Shown: positions 11,931 through 23,341 of the stretch, one piece after another
How the letters are laid out: each line of letters starts with the position of its first letter
Position numbering within the stretch: the stretch's first letter is position 1
Source: Panaeolus papilionaceus
Taxonomy: Eukaryota; Basidiomycota; Agaricomycetes; Agaricales
DNA: 64,000 nt
Reading direction: 5' to 3'
Assembly: GCA_015501605.1 (NCBI GenBank)
Contig: JADNRZ010000017.1
Location: 868,001 to 932,000, forward strand
Made by a program: the position numbers and the translations under genes
The notes under the pieces: generated by a model
What the model saw: the letters and a program-made list of their open reading frames with translations, nothing else
The model's database searches: none
Told to the model about the DNA's origin: nothing

Positions 11931-13446
11931 AGAAACCCATAGTAGGGCATTCTCCATCGTAAAATTAGTGGGCAAAACTTCCCAATCGATTGGGTTTGAA
12001 CAAGACGCGGACTCTGATTTTAAACTCGCCATTTCGTCATCTGAGCAAGTCACTCCCAGGTTTCTGAGTTGGAAAATCGATCTTATTTTGCTTCCACAGT
12101 CACTGCACGTTTACTGAAGGTGAAATTTGTATATCCAAAATTGGTATCTCCTCAGCGTTTCCGAGATTCCGGAGATGTAGTCCATGGTTGCCATTAGGGG
12201 GTATAACTGTTCTAATACACGCAATATCTATCGATTGCCCTTAATCACTGCGAGAAGTCCAGCGGTGTGACCGCATAATGAACTCCTCAGTTCACTTATT
12301 GCCAAACTGCTTAAAAGGAAAAGAGAATGCACCGCAAAATGAGGTGTGGGCCGTCGTCCGCTCGTTCTTTTAGTACCCAGAAATACGACAGCGCTGAACG
12401 CCTCGTTTCTGGGTTTTGATGAAAAATGCTTAAATTGCGAGTGAGCACAACACGCGCCCAAAACAGCACTATACGGAATGCTGGGAGGCCGCAGTCAAAC
12501 TCAAGAATAATGTCAATTGACAATGACTCAATTCTGCTAATTTTATGACGCGCAAAGCGCCAGTTCCACGACTCAATTGATTAAACATTGCCTGAAGTGA
12601 ATGATCGATTAATTGGGATCCATTGTCTTCCCAAGTCGCCGGTCACTCAAGCAAAGCAAACAATTCGTGCCATCTGCTTCCGAGATATAGGAGGCCCGCC
12701 ATGAGGTTCAGGTCTATTGATCTTGAAGTACAGTGGACCATCGCAAGTCCAGCATCTGCATTCGAACCTCGAAATGTTTTTCCACGGGTTGTGGGGAGCC
12801 CATTCGAAGCTTCACGTCCTCACTCGGTGAAACGCTTTTTCTACTTATTTGGACAAAAACACGAGTGCCACACGTTTTGCTCATGTCAGTGCCAGGAATG
12901 TATTGGTGGGCTGTCCAAGGTCTCTATGGCCCTTGGGGATAATTGTGCCATCATTGAAAAGGGTACATATCTTTGTACTCCGAATCAGCACATTTGGATT
13001 TCGTGATTTCACTCTCCCCTCTCTCTTGCCGCTTCGAAGGAAGAGAGAAATTTAAGCACATAAAAAGCAGTCAAATTTTGTGCTAGATCTACTGCAACCC
13101 AGTTACCCAAACATATCGCGAACGTTATTGACAGCCCGTCCACAAACGGTTAACGAAAGAAATAGTTGCGTACAAAGTCTCGTTGTTCAGCTCCTTTTTG
13201 GTTTGCCGCGAAGTCAAGCTGTGTATCAACTGCATGCTGCTCAGGCCTGGATAAGGCAATTGACTCCAAGAAGATCGTTCGTGTTGAAAGCGGTGCCTCA
13301 TTGCAAACTTCGAATACTTAACATAAGTAGGTAAAACCTACAAATCGCTGTCCTTTCATGTCCTGACCTCGTTTCCCCCTCTCCAATATTGCTAGACTCT
13401 TCCTTCTCGTATCTTATTCTTCGTAATCTTATCGCTGCAGTGGTAA
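11931..13446. other. Intergenic, 1.5 kb, no gene supported
   Basis: Several open frames of 60-127 codons occur on both strands, but none shows domain-like sequence or joinable exons. The last 100 bp, pyrimidine-rich with cttctcgtatctta, probably form the promoter of the following gene. Confidence 0.5.
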
Positions 13447-15885
13447 ATGGGACACCCACACAATATCCCCATGCAATACCGCAGCAGACAGGACGCGTCC
13501 GACTCCGATGACGACGTGCCTGTCGATGAAACTCTCCGGTTTCCCGAGATCGCAGTATCAAGGCCGGGCGCCTTTAACACTCGCGAACTACCCCTACCGC
13601 GCAATACACGCCAGCTACTTTCCTCAAACAGAAGCAACACCAACTTGTCGGATCATGGATACGCTGTGCACATCCCTCCTTTGAACCTTCCCATAGCTCC
13701 ATCCCCGCTGCGGGTCTTTCATGCTCTGGGAGAGCAACCACGACGCGCCAGCTTCGATGGTGGATCCAATCTCGCGCAGTCATTGGCAACCACATCTGCC
13801 CCTCCTCAGATCCTAGATGGACCATCGACGCCGGCCCTTTCACCACCAAACCAGCCGCGACTGACGCAGTTTCGAGACGCACCAGCTTTTGCTTCTCCGA
13901 TGCCACGTCGCTACAGCGACCAGCTTATTCCTTCATTCAGACTGCGTGCAGCCAAGTGGGTAAATGTGCCTTCTCCATCACCTTCGCCAGATACAGCACC
14001 CTCTACCCCAGGTCTCAGTGACGAACCTCCAGCAACTCCAAGCCCCAACATCCCTCCCACTATACCAAGCCACGTTCGCAGCAAGAGCGATGGTACGGAC
14101 ACAGCCGATTCGAGTGCTGCTTCTCTCGTGCACAGAAGGGTGAGGTCCTCCGACCGAGTCTCGCCATATCCATCCGCAATAGCAACACCAGCCGAATCAA
14201 CTTCAACTTCTGATCCAGCAGCTCCCGAGGTTAAGAAGAAAAGGAAAAGGACAGTCAAACAGCGTATCCGTTGGATAGAGGTATCTCCAGGAATGGCCCC
14301 ACCAAACTCTTCAGTGTCGACACCTACGTCAGACGTAGCCATGGACGCCAACGCCGGCCTTCCCAATCGCAAACCCCCTCCTCGCCGTGCACCTGCCGCT
14401 GCCTCCTCATCCACACCTGCCTCTTTCACATCGACTTCGAAACCGTGGAAAGAAGCCCAGATCAAGCTTGACCTTAGGTTAATTGAGCCGCCTGCCACCC
14501 CAGTCATCCTCCAACCACCAGTTCAATTCGGCGCAAGTTCATCGGCATTCTCACCCCCTATTGGATATCCTCAACAAGCCTACATAGCGGAGCCCCCGAT
14601 GCGACGGATGAGTGTTCCTCCTATCTCAACGTTGGAGGATGAGGCTGGCCCGTCGAGAAGGACAGGTGAAAGGCTGCAGAAAGGGAAAGGGAAGGGAAAG
14701 GGAAGGCAGCTTCCCGAGTCCAGTGACGTTGAGATGGATACCGAGATGGGTGTTGATGCTAGGGGAGCGGGTAGGACTTGGTGTTATCCATCGCGGGATA
14801 GAAGAGGAGAAGGGATGGGAGATGATGTGGATATGTTAGCGAACAATCAGCCCGCGACAATCAGCCCTCCCGAGAGACCATCCGAAGTGCGGTGGGTCTA
14901 CGCACAGGCCTCGACCAACAGCAACTCTCTGGAGCACAACTGGGGGCATGGTACGAATGCGATGCGGTCTACACGAGTACATCAGGCTGGTGATGTGACC
15001 TGGGCATACACGCGATTCGATGTTCAGGTTCGCGCGAGAGGGCCGAAACAGGCAGAACCTGTTTCAGAGAGTGCAAGGTTGTCGAAAGAGGGGTCTCCAG
15101 CACGCAGGGGTGCAGGCAGGCGGGAGTCCACGTCACTTGGTGCTATTGCCCGACTGTCAGATGAGGTCGTGGTGAAGCAGGAGGTTGATGTGGAAGGTAT
15201 GACATCCCTTCATGTAGCACCTGCTTCACTATTGAAGCAAGAACCTTCAGAAGATCCCCGCCCCATCAACCTCCCTGCATCCTATTCCCCTAGCTATCTG
15301 GCAACAGCAAAGGAAACAGGGTACCCTCTCCAGCAACAGAGTTCCAATTATCCACTCCATCCACATTTTTCGGTCCCTCAAGCTTTCCTGGCACCCATGC
15401 ATATCCATTCCAACAGGCCACCATCACCTAATCCAGCACCAGCGTCAACCCTGGTCATGACTGCATCCCATGACAGTCCCATGCACCTCAACTTGACACA
15501 ATCAGCACAGAATACAACCGAGGGCCGATCAAGCGAACAGGCGCCCCGTTCAATCGTAAACCAAAAAGGAGAATGTGAGAATGCTGACAACCAGCAATCA
15601 TTGGAAGGTGCGAAAGATATCGTTCAACATGATAGCGAGCCATCTCCGAGAGAGTCGCCGATGGTTGAGACTCCTGGTGAGCCTCTTGCCATGCAGGATA
15701 TGGTTCACTGCATGACCGACATCGAGAGAGAAAACGAGGTGCTTGCTCAGAAATTGAGCAGGCTCGCTGAACGTAGATCTCCTAAGTCCCCATGCCCTGT
15801 GACCAAGCAAGACACTACGGCAGGCATCGCGTCCTCCGATCCTGCTGATCATGATCTTGAAGAGGGTGAGATAATGGAACACTGA
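13447..15885 (+). CDS. Hypothetical, largely disordered protein (812 aa)
   Basis: A single uninterrupted frame of 812 codons from the first ATG. I do not recognise the family. The protein is rich in Ser, Pro and Arg throughout. It has a basic patch near residue 260 (KKKRKRTVKQRIRW), which could be a nuclear localisation signal, and a Gly-Lys repeat near 415 (KGKGKGKGR). Near the C-terminal end is a short predicted coiled coil (MTDIERENEVLAQKLSRLAE), followed by an acidic tail. No membrane segment or catalytic motif is visible. Two similar short segments (VRWVYAQAS, VTWAYTRFDVQVR) might be the only ordered elements. An intron-free gene this long is unusual among its neighbours. Confidence 0.75.
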   Translation: MGHPHNIPMQYRSRQDASDSDDDVPVDETLRFPEIAVSRPGAFNTRELPLPRNTRQLLSSNRSNTNLSDHGYAVHIPPLNLPIAPSPLRVFHALGEQPRRASFDGGSNLAQSLATTSAPPQILDGPSTPALSPPNQPRLTQFRDAPAFASPMPRRYSDQLIPSFRLRAAKWVNVPSPSPSPDTAPSTPGLSDEPPATPSPNIPPTIPSHVRSKSDGTDTADSSAASLVHRRVRSSDRVSPYPSAIATPAESTSTSDPAAPEVKKKRKRTVKQRIRWIEVSPGMAPPNSSVSTPTSDVAMDANAGLPNRKPPPRRAPAAASSSTPASFTSTSKPWKEAQIKLDLRLIEPPATPVILQPPVQFGASSSAFSPPIGYPQQAYIAEPPMRRMSVPPISTLEDEAGPSRRTGERLQKGKGKGKGRQLPESSDVEMDTEMGVDARGAGRTWCYPSRDRRGEGMGDDVDMLANNQPATISPPERPSEVRWVYAQASTNSNSLEHNWGHGTNAMRSTRVHQAGDVTWAYTRFDVQVRARGPKQAEPVSESARLSKEGSPARRGAGRRESTSLGAIARLSDEVVVKQEVDVEGMTSLHVAPASLLKQEPSEDPRPINLPASYSPSYLATAKETGYPLQQQSSNYPLHPHFSVPQAFLAPMHIHSNRPPSPNPAPASTLVMTASHDSPMHLNLTQSAQNTTEGRSSEQAPRSIVNQKGECENADNQQSLEGAKDIVQHDSEPSPRESPMVETPGEPLAMQDMVHCMTDIERENEVLAQKLSRLAERRSPKSPCPVTKQDTTAGIASSDPADHDLEEGEIMEH

Positions 15886-16914
15886 ACAATTTGGATTTTT
15901 TTTTCTTTAGCACACATTTGTTGCTGTGGACGAACCATCTGTAATTCATACCTGTATTTCCCAACACGATTAATGTACCAATATGATTTTCGTTGATCTG
16001 CTCTTGAAAAAGAAAAACACACTGATCCTTGGGATTTGCAATCGAGACCGACCAGCTTGATCATCCTGTAGCAGTAGATAGTTTTGTCAGATCACAATGA
16101 TATTTGTTAAACCTTCCTCTTGCTTGTCACGAAGAGAAATGCAGCCAAATGGCTACTTAGGGTCACAGGTATCCATAAATGCAGGTTATTTGAGGAGATT
16201 TGGCTCCGGTGAGCCTTGATGCCCTGCCAGAAAGCGCGTCCGCCTGGCTTCAGCCACAGCCCATCGTAATAATGAGGTAAAGTCGTGTGCTTCAATGGTC
16301 ATAACATTATCAGCCAGGAGTTCTCGGACCTCTCCGTATTACTATACGTATCCGTGATAAAACAATAGAGATAAAATGACATGGCAGAAGGGAGGTGGTG
16401 GTGAGAGATAAAAAGTCGCGAGCCATCATTTGGCGGCCACGCGAACGCTGGGCTCAGAAAGGCAACAGAGGGAAGACACGCCTCACTCTTGTCTCCTACC
16501 ATCGCCACGAACGTGCTCTTCGACTACATCTGGTGTCTTGAATGGTATAATTTCCTTCTTCTTCAACGTTGAAATAGGTTCACGAACTGTATAAACCAAC
16601 CAGGATCTCAGTACCCGATACCAGGCCTAATTTTAACATCTCACCTGCTGCCACTTTGCCTCTCGTCCTCCAATAACATAACGCCCTCAGTCACAGTGGC
16701 TCAAAAGCTCTTTTGTTCAGGAGTCTGTGCTGAATTTGGACTTGCAAAAAGAGTCTGATCGTTGTTCACACTTTACCGAACAGCAACCAGGCGGGACGAC
16801 GTTCAACCACTTGCAGTGATCGGCAGAATACTTATTTCTGGTACACATACGGGATCAAAGCATACAGGAGCATCACCATAGGAATAGACGTCATCTCAAT
16901 ATTTGGCATTGGAA
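15886..16914. other. Intergenic, 1 kb, no gene supported
   Basis: Starts with a T-run after the upstream stop (probable 3' UTR). The rest has no convincing coding signal on either strand. The last few hundred bases should contain the eos1 promoter. Confidence 0.5.
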
Positions 16915-18157
16915 ATGGTACATACAAGAGCAAATTCCGACACGGAGGAGGACAGAGATGATGATGGATTGATCTTCAAATCATCAATTGGTGCATCGTC
17001 CTCGACATGGAGCAATAAACCAAACTACTACCAGGGGAGCTCGTCTCAAAGTCTGCGTACAAGACTGTTCGGTCTGAGCTCAAGCTCAAATCTACGTTCT
17101 CATACTCGAGACAGACCGATTTGCACAACTCCAGGTCAAGTGTGTGCTGGCGAGACGGAGACAGAGACCGATGAACCGGTGAGTTCAGCCGTCGTTTAAC
17201 ACCTCCACAGTTCACTGAGCGATATTTCCAGTCAAGACACCTCCCCACTGCACGTAAAATTCCTTCATCAGCACCACTTGTACCTCCCAATACCCTTCAG
17301 CAACGATTTACCCCTCTCCTTTTCGAGTTCTCTCGTCTTCTCTCCATCGTTCCAGCACTTATCGGGACAATATATTATCTGTATTTTCTCTACCATCCAC
17401 CAGAAAAGGGTATCAACTGGGATGATCCTATAAGACCTCCTCCAGAAAGGATAGACTACTTTGTTACTGTTCTCTGGGTATGACCCCTTATCTCTGCCAT
17501 TGATACCGACTCTTACTTACTTTCCTTCGATAGGCTCTGCTTACAGGCTACCAGTGTCTTGCACTAACCACTGGTCTTCTCACCAGGTGGAGACTCTATT
17601 ATGCACCACTATCCACTCTTGTCCGACTCCTAGCTCTACAGGGCATCTGTTGGCCCGCGACCTCCCTAACCCTTTCCTTCTTCGACCACGACAAAAGACC
17701 CGTGGCCACCTGGGCTGCCATTGCCACTACCACAAGCATAAGTCGCAGCGTGCAAATTTGGGTGACAAGCAACTTGTGGTGGGATGCTAATCGGACAGAA
17801 GGGGATGGAGCAGATGGTGTTCCACCTGGCGGGTCTACTGCGCCTTCCAGGACAGCATCTGCGCTGGACTTTGGGGCGGGAGTGAGTCTGGACACGACAG
17901 AGTCGCACAGGAGGGCGTTCAGCAAGAGAACGGGTCATGGTAAAAAGCGCAAGTCGAAGTGGACGTCTTGGCTGGCTGCGTTGCTGCTTGGGGGTTTAAG
18001 GTGGGGTGGGAGACGATGGGATTGGAAAGCGGTGGGAGTCAAGTGCATTTTACCAGTTGGAGTCTTGTATTTCGTAACTGCGTGGGCTGAGCTATTGAGA
18101 AGGGAGATGGAGATGGCTAGATTAGGGTCTGGGTCGAGTTATGCCGTTGGACCATAG
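16915..18157 (+). CDS. eos1: Eos1 family N-glycosylation/ER membrane protein
   Basis: Three exons (16915-17178, 17211-17477, 17534-18157) encode 384 residues. Yeast Eos1 is an ER membrane protein needed for normal N-glycosylation and oxidative stress tolerance; its biochemical activity is not established. Evidence: a disordered Ser-rich N-terminal part of about 130 residues, then hydrophobic helices (LLSIVPALIGTIYYLYFLY; YFVTVLWALLTGYQCLALT), the characteristic RWRLYYAPLSTLVRLLALQ followed by GICWPAT, and more membrane helices near the C-terminal end (CILPVGVLYFVTAWAELL). The start is the ATG giving MVHTRANSDTEED; two TTG codons upstream in frame are not needed. The 5' intron is short (32 nt), but both sites are canonical and in phase. 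Confidence 0.85.
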
Positions 18158-18503
18158 TGAGCAGCAAAATTGGATCTCGATTTTTTTTCCATTCCTTCTT
18201 TTCAGGTTTTGTTGGGGTTTACCGGTCGTTTATGTTCAATAGCTTTTCTCGGTTCTCTCCATGCTCGAATTGCCTTTTATTCTGGTGAACATAGACTACT
18301 TTGTATTATTTTTTATTTATGTCCGCATGTCTAGTACGCTAATGTCTTTCCATGTTGCAATGCCTTCAATCGTCTGCATTAGCGTCAATACTTGTTTCTA
18401 CATGTGAGCCATAATGTAATGGTTAATTATGAGAATGGTTTCAGGCGGAAAAGTGATCATGAACAGTGCATATAATGCTCGGAACTCTCCTAATGACACA
18501 ATG
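18158..18503. other. Convergent 3' region
   Basis: About 350 bp, T-rich, between the eos1 stop and the stop of the opposing kinase-like gene. No coding signal seen. Confidence 0.5.
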
Positions 18504-20284
18504 CTAGTGAGGGTACAGTACCCGCAAATCTGGGCATAGTATATGTTTACATTCGTAGTAATTGACAGTATTATCAAAGTCAATCAGAGCGAAACGCCCG
18601 TTGTAATCCTCCAATACGTTCTGAGAAGTGAGATCGTGGTGATGAATTCCAGTACTATGGAGCATCTGCACCCAGTTCCTAAAGTGTAGAGTGGCCTCCT
18701 CCCACTCATTGTTGTCAACTGGGATCCTTCAAACGACAGAAAAATACCCATTCTAGTGGGAGTGCAAATATATCCTAGCAACGTCGGGATCCAGGGTACA
18801 CCAGAAACTTGAAGTTGGTGGTAAAAGCTTAGCTCACGATAAAAAATATCGCTCATGAAAAAGTCTTTGAATACTACACCCCTTTCCTTCTTTGTCCAAA
18901 CGATGGGATGTTTCCCAACTGAAAGTGGCTGAAAGCGTAGGGATAACTGACTAGATGCAAATAATCAATAAAATGGAATGTTCTGAAACTAACGCGCATC
19001 AACTCACTCATAAGACAGCCTGTGGTTTATAGGTTGCAGCGGTAAAGGATCTCTTACACCAGCCAGTCGTATAGTCGGTGCAAACCTGAACTGAATCCAT
19101 GGTGGAATGTACCTGAGGGCTGAGGTACTTACTTTTTGCTTCAGAGTTGTAGTAGGCGTTACAGGTTCTTATGTCGTCCACCTATCAATCATGTTTTGTA
19201 TCCCTTGATGTATGCACCGGAATGATAAATCAACGAAATCATCGTATGTGGATGGTTGTTTTCGGAGGTCCACATCTAATAGCCCTGCGGGCATCAGATT
19301 GGGCCAAATTTTGCGACCACAAAGCGTATCTAGCCCCTGTTCGTTTTGCTGGAGTTCAACGAGGTAATGAAATTCGTGTACACCAGTGACAAAGCACTGG
19401 GTACGTGGCTTGCATGTGTGTAATCTTGAGCTCAGTTCTTCGAAGACCTGTGTGTACCAGCAGCCATAGTTAGTAAAATATCCTAGAAATAATTTCACAA
19501 AGACTCCGATTGCCTACCTCACCACAGGCTGACAGACCAGTCTGGTAGACGTCGCAAGCTCGTTGGTCATATGAATCGAAGATACCAGGAGGATGATTAC
19601 GTTTGAGGGAGGCCATTTGCTGCCTAAACGGAACTTGTTGATGACTGCCTCATCAATTATTTCGACTATTGCCTTCTTCGCGCTGGTTGGAGGTATGAAG
19701 TATGACCACCGTTTGAACTGGATGATGGTACCAATGTCGTGTGGGACCCCCTGAGCCTCTGACCTGATACCGATGATTTTATTGACCACAGTTTTGTTGA
19801 GCCCGGGGTCCGAGGGTGAAAAGATGACGACCTTACGCAGTAGGTCGACTATATCACGACGTTGTGCATACTCGTTGCAAAAATAGAGCAAAGTGAAACC
19901 AAGGAGATTGTCAAGGATGCTTGACCGCTCCAGTACAAAGCGCGCCATGCAATCCTTAGTGAAGTCATCGTGGCTATGTTCTATCTTGGGTTCTGTCCTC
20001 AAGAAAAGGTCCAATGAATGGAAAGGATCAACAAGGTGGCTGAATTTAGACTCGGAGAGGTGGGATACGGCGCTCTTTTCGAAGCTGATGTCTTGAGCAG
20101 GTGGTGGATAATGGTTCTCTGGCATTATTGCTAACTGAGGGTCCGCGCTCAGAATCGTTGTTGCTGTTTGCCGGCACATAACTGTGACACTGCTACCGGC
20201 TTCAGTTTCACTTTCAGAGTAATATTCTGGCGATGTCGGCACAAGAGTCCTTTGGCAGGCTGCTGAGAGTTCTGCAGCCGTCAT
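18504..20284 (-). pseudogene. Protein-kinase-like gene with an apparent single-base frameshift
   Basis: Exons 20284-19523, 19447-19182, 19112-19008 and 18950-18504 join in phase except for one break. The first about 350 residues carry no motif I know. The C-terminal part is a kinase fold: GVVFKD (possible ATP-site lysine), FYRELSFYHQL, the hinge-like GIFLSFEGSQL, the catalytic loop HHHDLTSQNV (H-x-D-x4-N) and LIDFD in place of DFG. Between the hinge and the next helix (EWEEATLHF), near 18718, the frame shifts. One missing base would explain it, and no intron of workable size fits. The frame stops about 20 residues after LIDFD, so most of the C-lobe is absent, as in several fungal kinase-like families. 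It may be a true gene with a sequence error or a recent pseudogene. Confidence 0.6.
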
Positions 20285-20794
20285 TCAAGTGTCACAAGTA
20301 CATGAATTGGACATAGCAGCAAGTGACAGAACGGCAGTAAAATCGATGAGGATGCGATGCTCTTAGAAAGCCCGAAGTAACTTGAAGAGCGGCTGAGCGG
20401 TTCAAGAAGCTTTGTCCGGTGTTTTACCAAGCCAAGTCGAATCAGCTAGATGGGAGGTTTTGAGTGGAAGAAGAAATTAAACAGGTGGAATACTGGGTGG
20501 CCTTGAACGCGACGTCAACGCGACATGCTCTCAGGCTCATGTGTGTGTCTACTCATTCAGTGTTTGGCAAGTGTTTGGCAGTTTTGGCTGCTACTCTATC
20601 ATGATCATGGAACCAAATGGGAACCTACCTCAAGGGCTCCGGAGTCTGTGAGGGTTACTAATGATCTGGTTAACGCTTTGTTAACACCTAAAGCATTCAT
20701 CTCATATGTTCGTCTGTCTCTCATCTAGTTTTGCTCTCCTTTTCGTATGCGCCTTCATATTGAAAACAAAACGTTTTTTCTATACACGAAACTA
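20285..20794. other. Spacer between two minus-strand genes
   Basis: 510 bp upstream of the kinase-like gene and downstream of the MAPEG gene. A direct repeat (tgtttggcaagtgtttggcag, near 20561-20581) is visible. No ORF is supported. Confidence 0.5.
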
Positions 20795-21625
20795 TCACAA
20801 GAACTGAGACGCAAGCCCATTATACACCCAGCTCCCTGCTACGTAGCTCGATACAGCCAATTGAGCTATTGGAAGGATCCATAATTTACATCATCAGCAA
20901 ACTGGCTCCTCAAATTTAGCGTGATGAATCTCACCCATATAGGCAGCTGCACCGACGAAATGCAGAACGGTTGAGCGCTTGTACAATGTGGTTAGCTTCC
21001 GACTCAAATATATTCGGAGGCCAGACGAAGCACAACTCACCTTTTGAGGATCCCCGGATAGATATCCACGAGTGTATGATATCCTTCCGATGTTGAATAG
21101 GGTTGCATTGCAAGCTGCAAGCAACGGGAACTGAGCCCCAGCAATAATAGCTCTGCGAATTATGTGGAGGCATGATAAACTACAGCATGTAAAGGGGAAA
21201 TGGGGCCCGTACGTAGTAAATATAATTGGGACATGTTCGAGCGTGTTTTGGTGTGCACCTAGAGACAAGTCAGTTATTCGTTCGCAGTAGAGCTACAAGA
21301 GCATCAGGGGCTTACGCTGAGCGCAGTTAAAGAGTAGTGCCGCCTCCGTGGCCTCCATCTCCTTCTTTTCTGCGTACACTGAGCAACGACATGTTACACT
21401 GCTCGACAATGAATAAAACGTAAATGGATGCTGCTTACTCTGAGGATACTCAATCCCTGCAGCCTTTCGACGTTTCGCAACCACTCTGTTCTGTCCTAGG
21501 AGGACGAAGACAGTGAAGAGCAACGAAGCGCCGACATATTCAAAGCTAAAGAACATTTCCTCAGTTCAAAGTCCATAATTTTTCGAGTATTAGTATACAT
21601 ACTTCTCTGGAAGGGTGATGGCCAT
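20795..21625 (-). CDS. MAPEG family, microsomal glutathione S-transferase 3-like
   Basis: Seven small exons (21625-21603, 21545-21439, 21378-21316, 21258-21213, 21152-21041, 20977-20935, 20865-20795) give 154 residues, the usual MAPEG size. These ER or outer-membrane enzymes conjugate glutathione to lipophilic substrates or reduce lipid hydroperoxides. Evidence: MAITLPENFEYVGASLLFTV with a first membrane helix, the basic turn NRVVAKRRKAAGIEYP, the signature LFNCAQRAHQNTLE, then ISYTRGYLSGDPQ and two further hydrophobic helices. All phases agree across the seven exons, and the 23-nt first exon holds only seven codons and two bases. The splitting makes the gene almost invisible to single-frame ORF searches. 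Substrate preference cannot be told from sequence. Confidence 0.88.
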
Positions 21626-23341
21626 AACTGGGGAGAAGAAGTCAAAGTTGTGGGAGTGGGTACGAAACAGGGTATCGATGGTCATTCGATGCACTATCCC
21701 CCCATTTTAACTGCTCCTTCCGCTCAGGTTCGTATTAAAAATGACAAGGACCCAAGAGTCACAGTAATCAAACAATAATCAGAATGCCATGCTCCTGCTG
21801 ACTGTTGCATGAGATTCTTCCCGTTTTGTGAAGATTTACCTGTTATAATTAGGACTTGACGAAGGAGAAATGACATTTTCAGTGGGAGGATGACAAACCT
21901 AGCTTCGGATTCAAATCAGAACATTACGCGTTCAGATGCCGGGGCAGCTGCGATTTAATTCGGGTTACTAGTAGGGGGCCAAGGGGTATCGCGGTATATA
22001 TGATTGCTAATCGAACCAATCGAGATCTGGAACATAGACGCTCAAATCATCCTCATGCGAGTCAACAGCCAATAATTATACTCAATAGTCTATGTCGACA
22101 TTGACTAACTCAGGGGAGTCTCTTTCACAACCAGTTCACGATCTCAAGCAGTTAATCAAAAGATAAATCAACAAGTATATTCAAACAAGAACCAAGAATC
22201 AAAAAAGGCGTATCCAAATTCCGTTGTAGACATGAATAACGTGAAGTGTATGTGTGGTATTAGGAGTGAAAATGTCGTGAAAAGCATCAAAAAGAGTTAG
22301 GTGGGCGTGTAAAAAGAGATCCAAGCATATGAAACGAGATGGAACAAGACTAGATGAACTGAAATGGTATGAAAATGTGCTGAAGGAGTATACAAATGAT
22401 AGAAAATAGAGATGAAATAGATGAATAGAACAAAACGGATAGATGAACAGATAATTGAGAAAAGTCGTGTGCAATAACCATGGAATAAGGGAGATACGAC
22501 CCTAATAAAGCGTCTGAATCTATGTAAAAAAAACTACGTTAAGTAACTACGTAATGAGGACGATTAGAGAATAAAATAACATGATTAAAGGGCATGAACA
22601 GAAGCCGTGGTGAAGCCGTGAAGAGAGTCAAGCGTCGTTAGGCGTGAAGAAGGAATACAGGTTACGCATGAAATAATAGTGATGGGTTGCCAGAGAAATG
22701 TGAATATGAATGTGAAGTGGATGAAGGGGGTAGGGGGATAGTGGATAGATAGTTTTGATGGGGTAGTGGGTAGGTAAGGTGTTGGATGAAGTTAGGGTTT
22801 TAGTAATGGAAGGAAATATATAAAAACAACAATTTAATTCACAAGGGGGAGAGGACGGGTCAATGAGATGAAATGGGGACAAAGTGGGGTAGGAAGTGGG
22901 AGAAAATCTGAATAATGAAGATGGTCAAATAGGGAATAACAATTTGGAGATATTTAGATGGATAAATGATGACCTCGAGACACGCATCGAGGGTCCGTGG
23001 CGGGTGTAATAAGGAGTAATAAATCACGAATGTCTGGAGTAGACGTCGACATGACAAGACGCCTCAATAATAGCTGTCCACAGTGGATAAAACGCGGCGG
23101 GGCACATATGACATATGTTGGACCAAACTATAAAAGACGACCATCAAAAGTCAGTTCACAACATAACTCCCCACAAAAATCAACTGAGAAGGCACTCACC
23201 AAGATCAACACGAGGCAGCAACGAAGCCCTCCGCGTCGAAGAGCTCATATCCTCATAGCAAACACATGTCGGTAACCACATCAACCACAGGTCTTCAGTT
23301 TCTTCAAATAAAGACGAGGGCCTGATTCATGATCCACCTCA
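21626..23341. other. Intergenic, 1.7 kb, no gene supported
   Basis: Contains the promoter of the MAPEG gene on the left and probably the long 3' UTR of the next minus-strand gene on the right. The sequence 22200-23000 is A/G-rich on the plus strand and AT-rich, with no coding signal. Confidence 0.5.

Noticed and set aside
12300..13000. Cluster of 70-127 codon frames on both strands
   Set aside because: No phase-consistent splicing or domain-like sequence; treated as intergenic.
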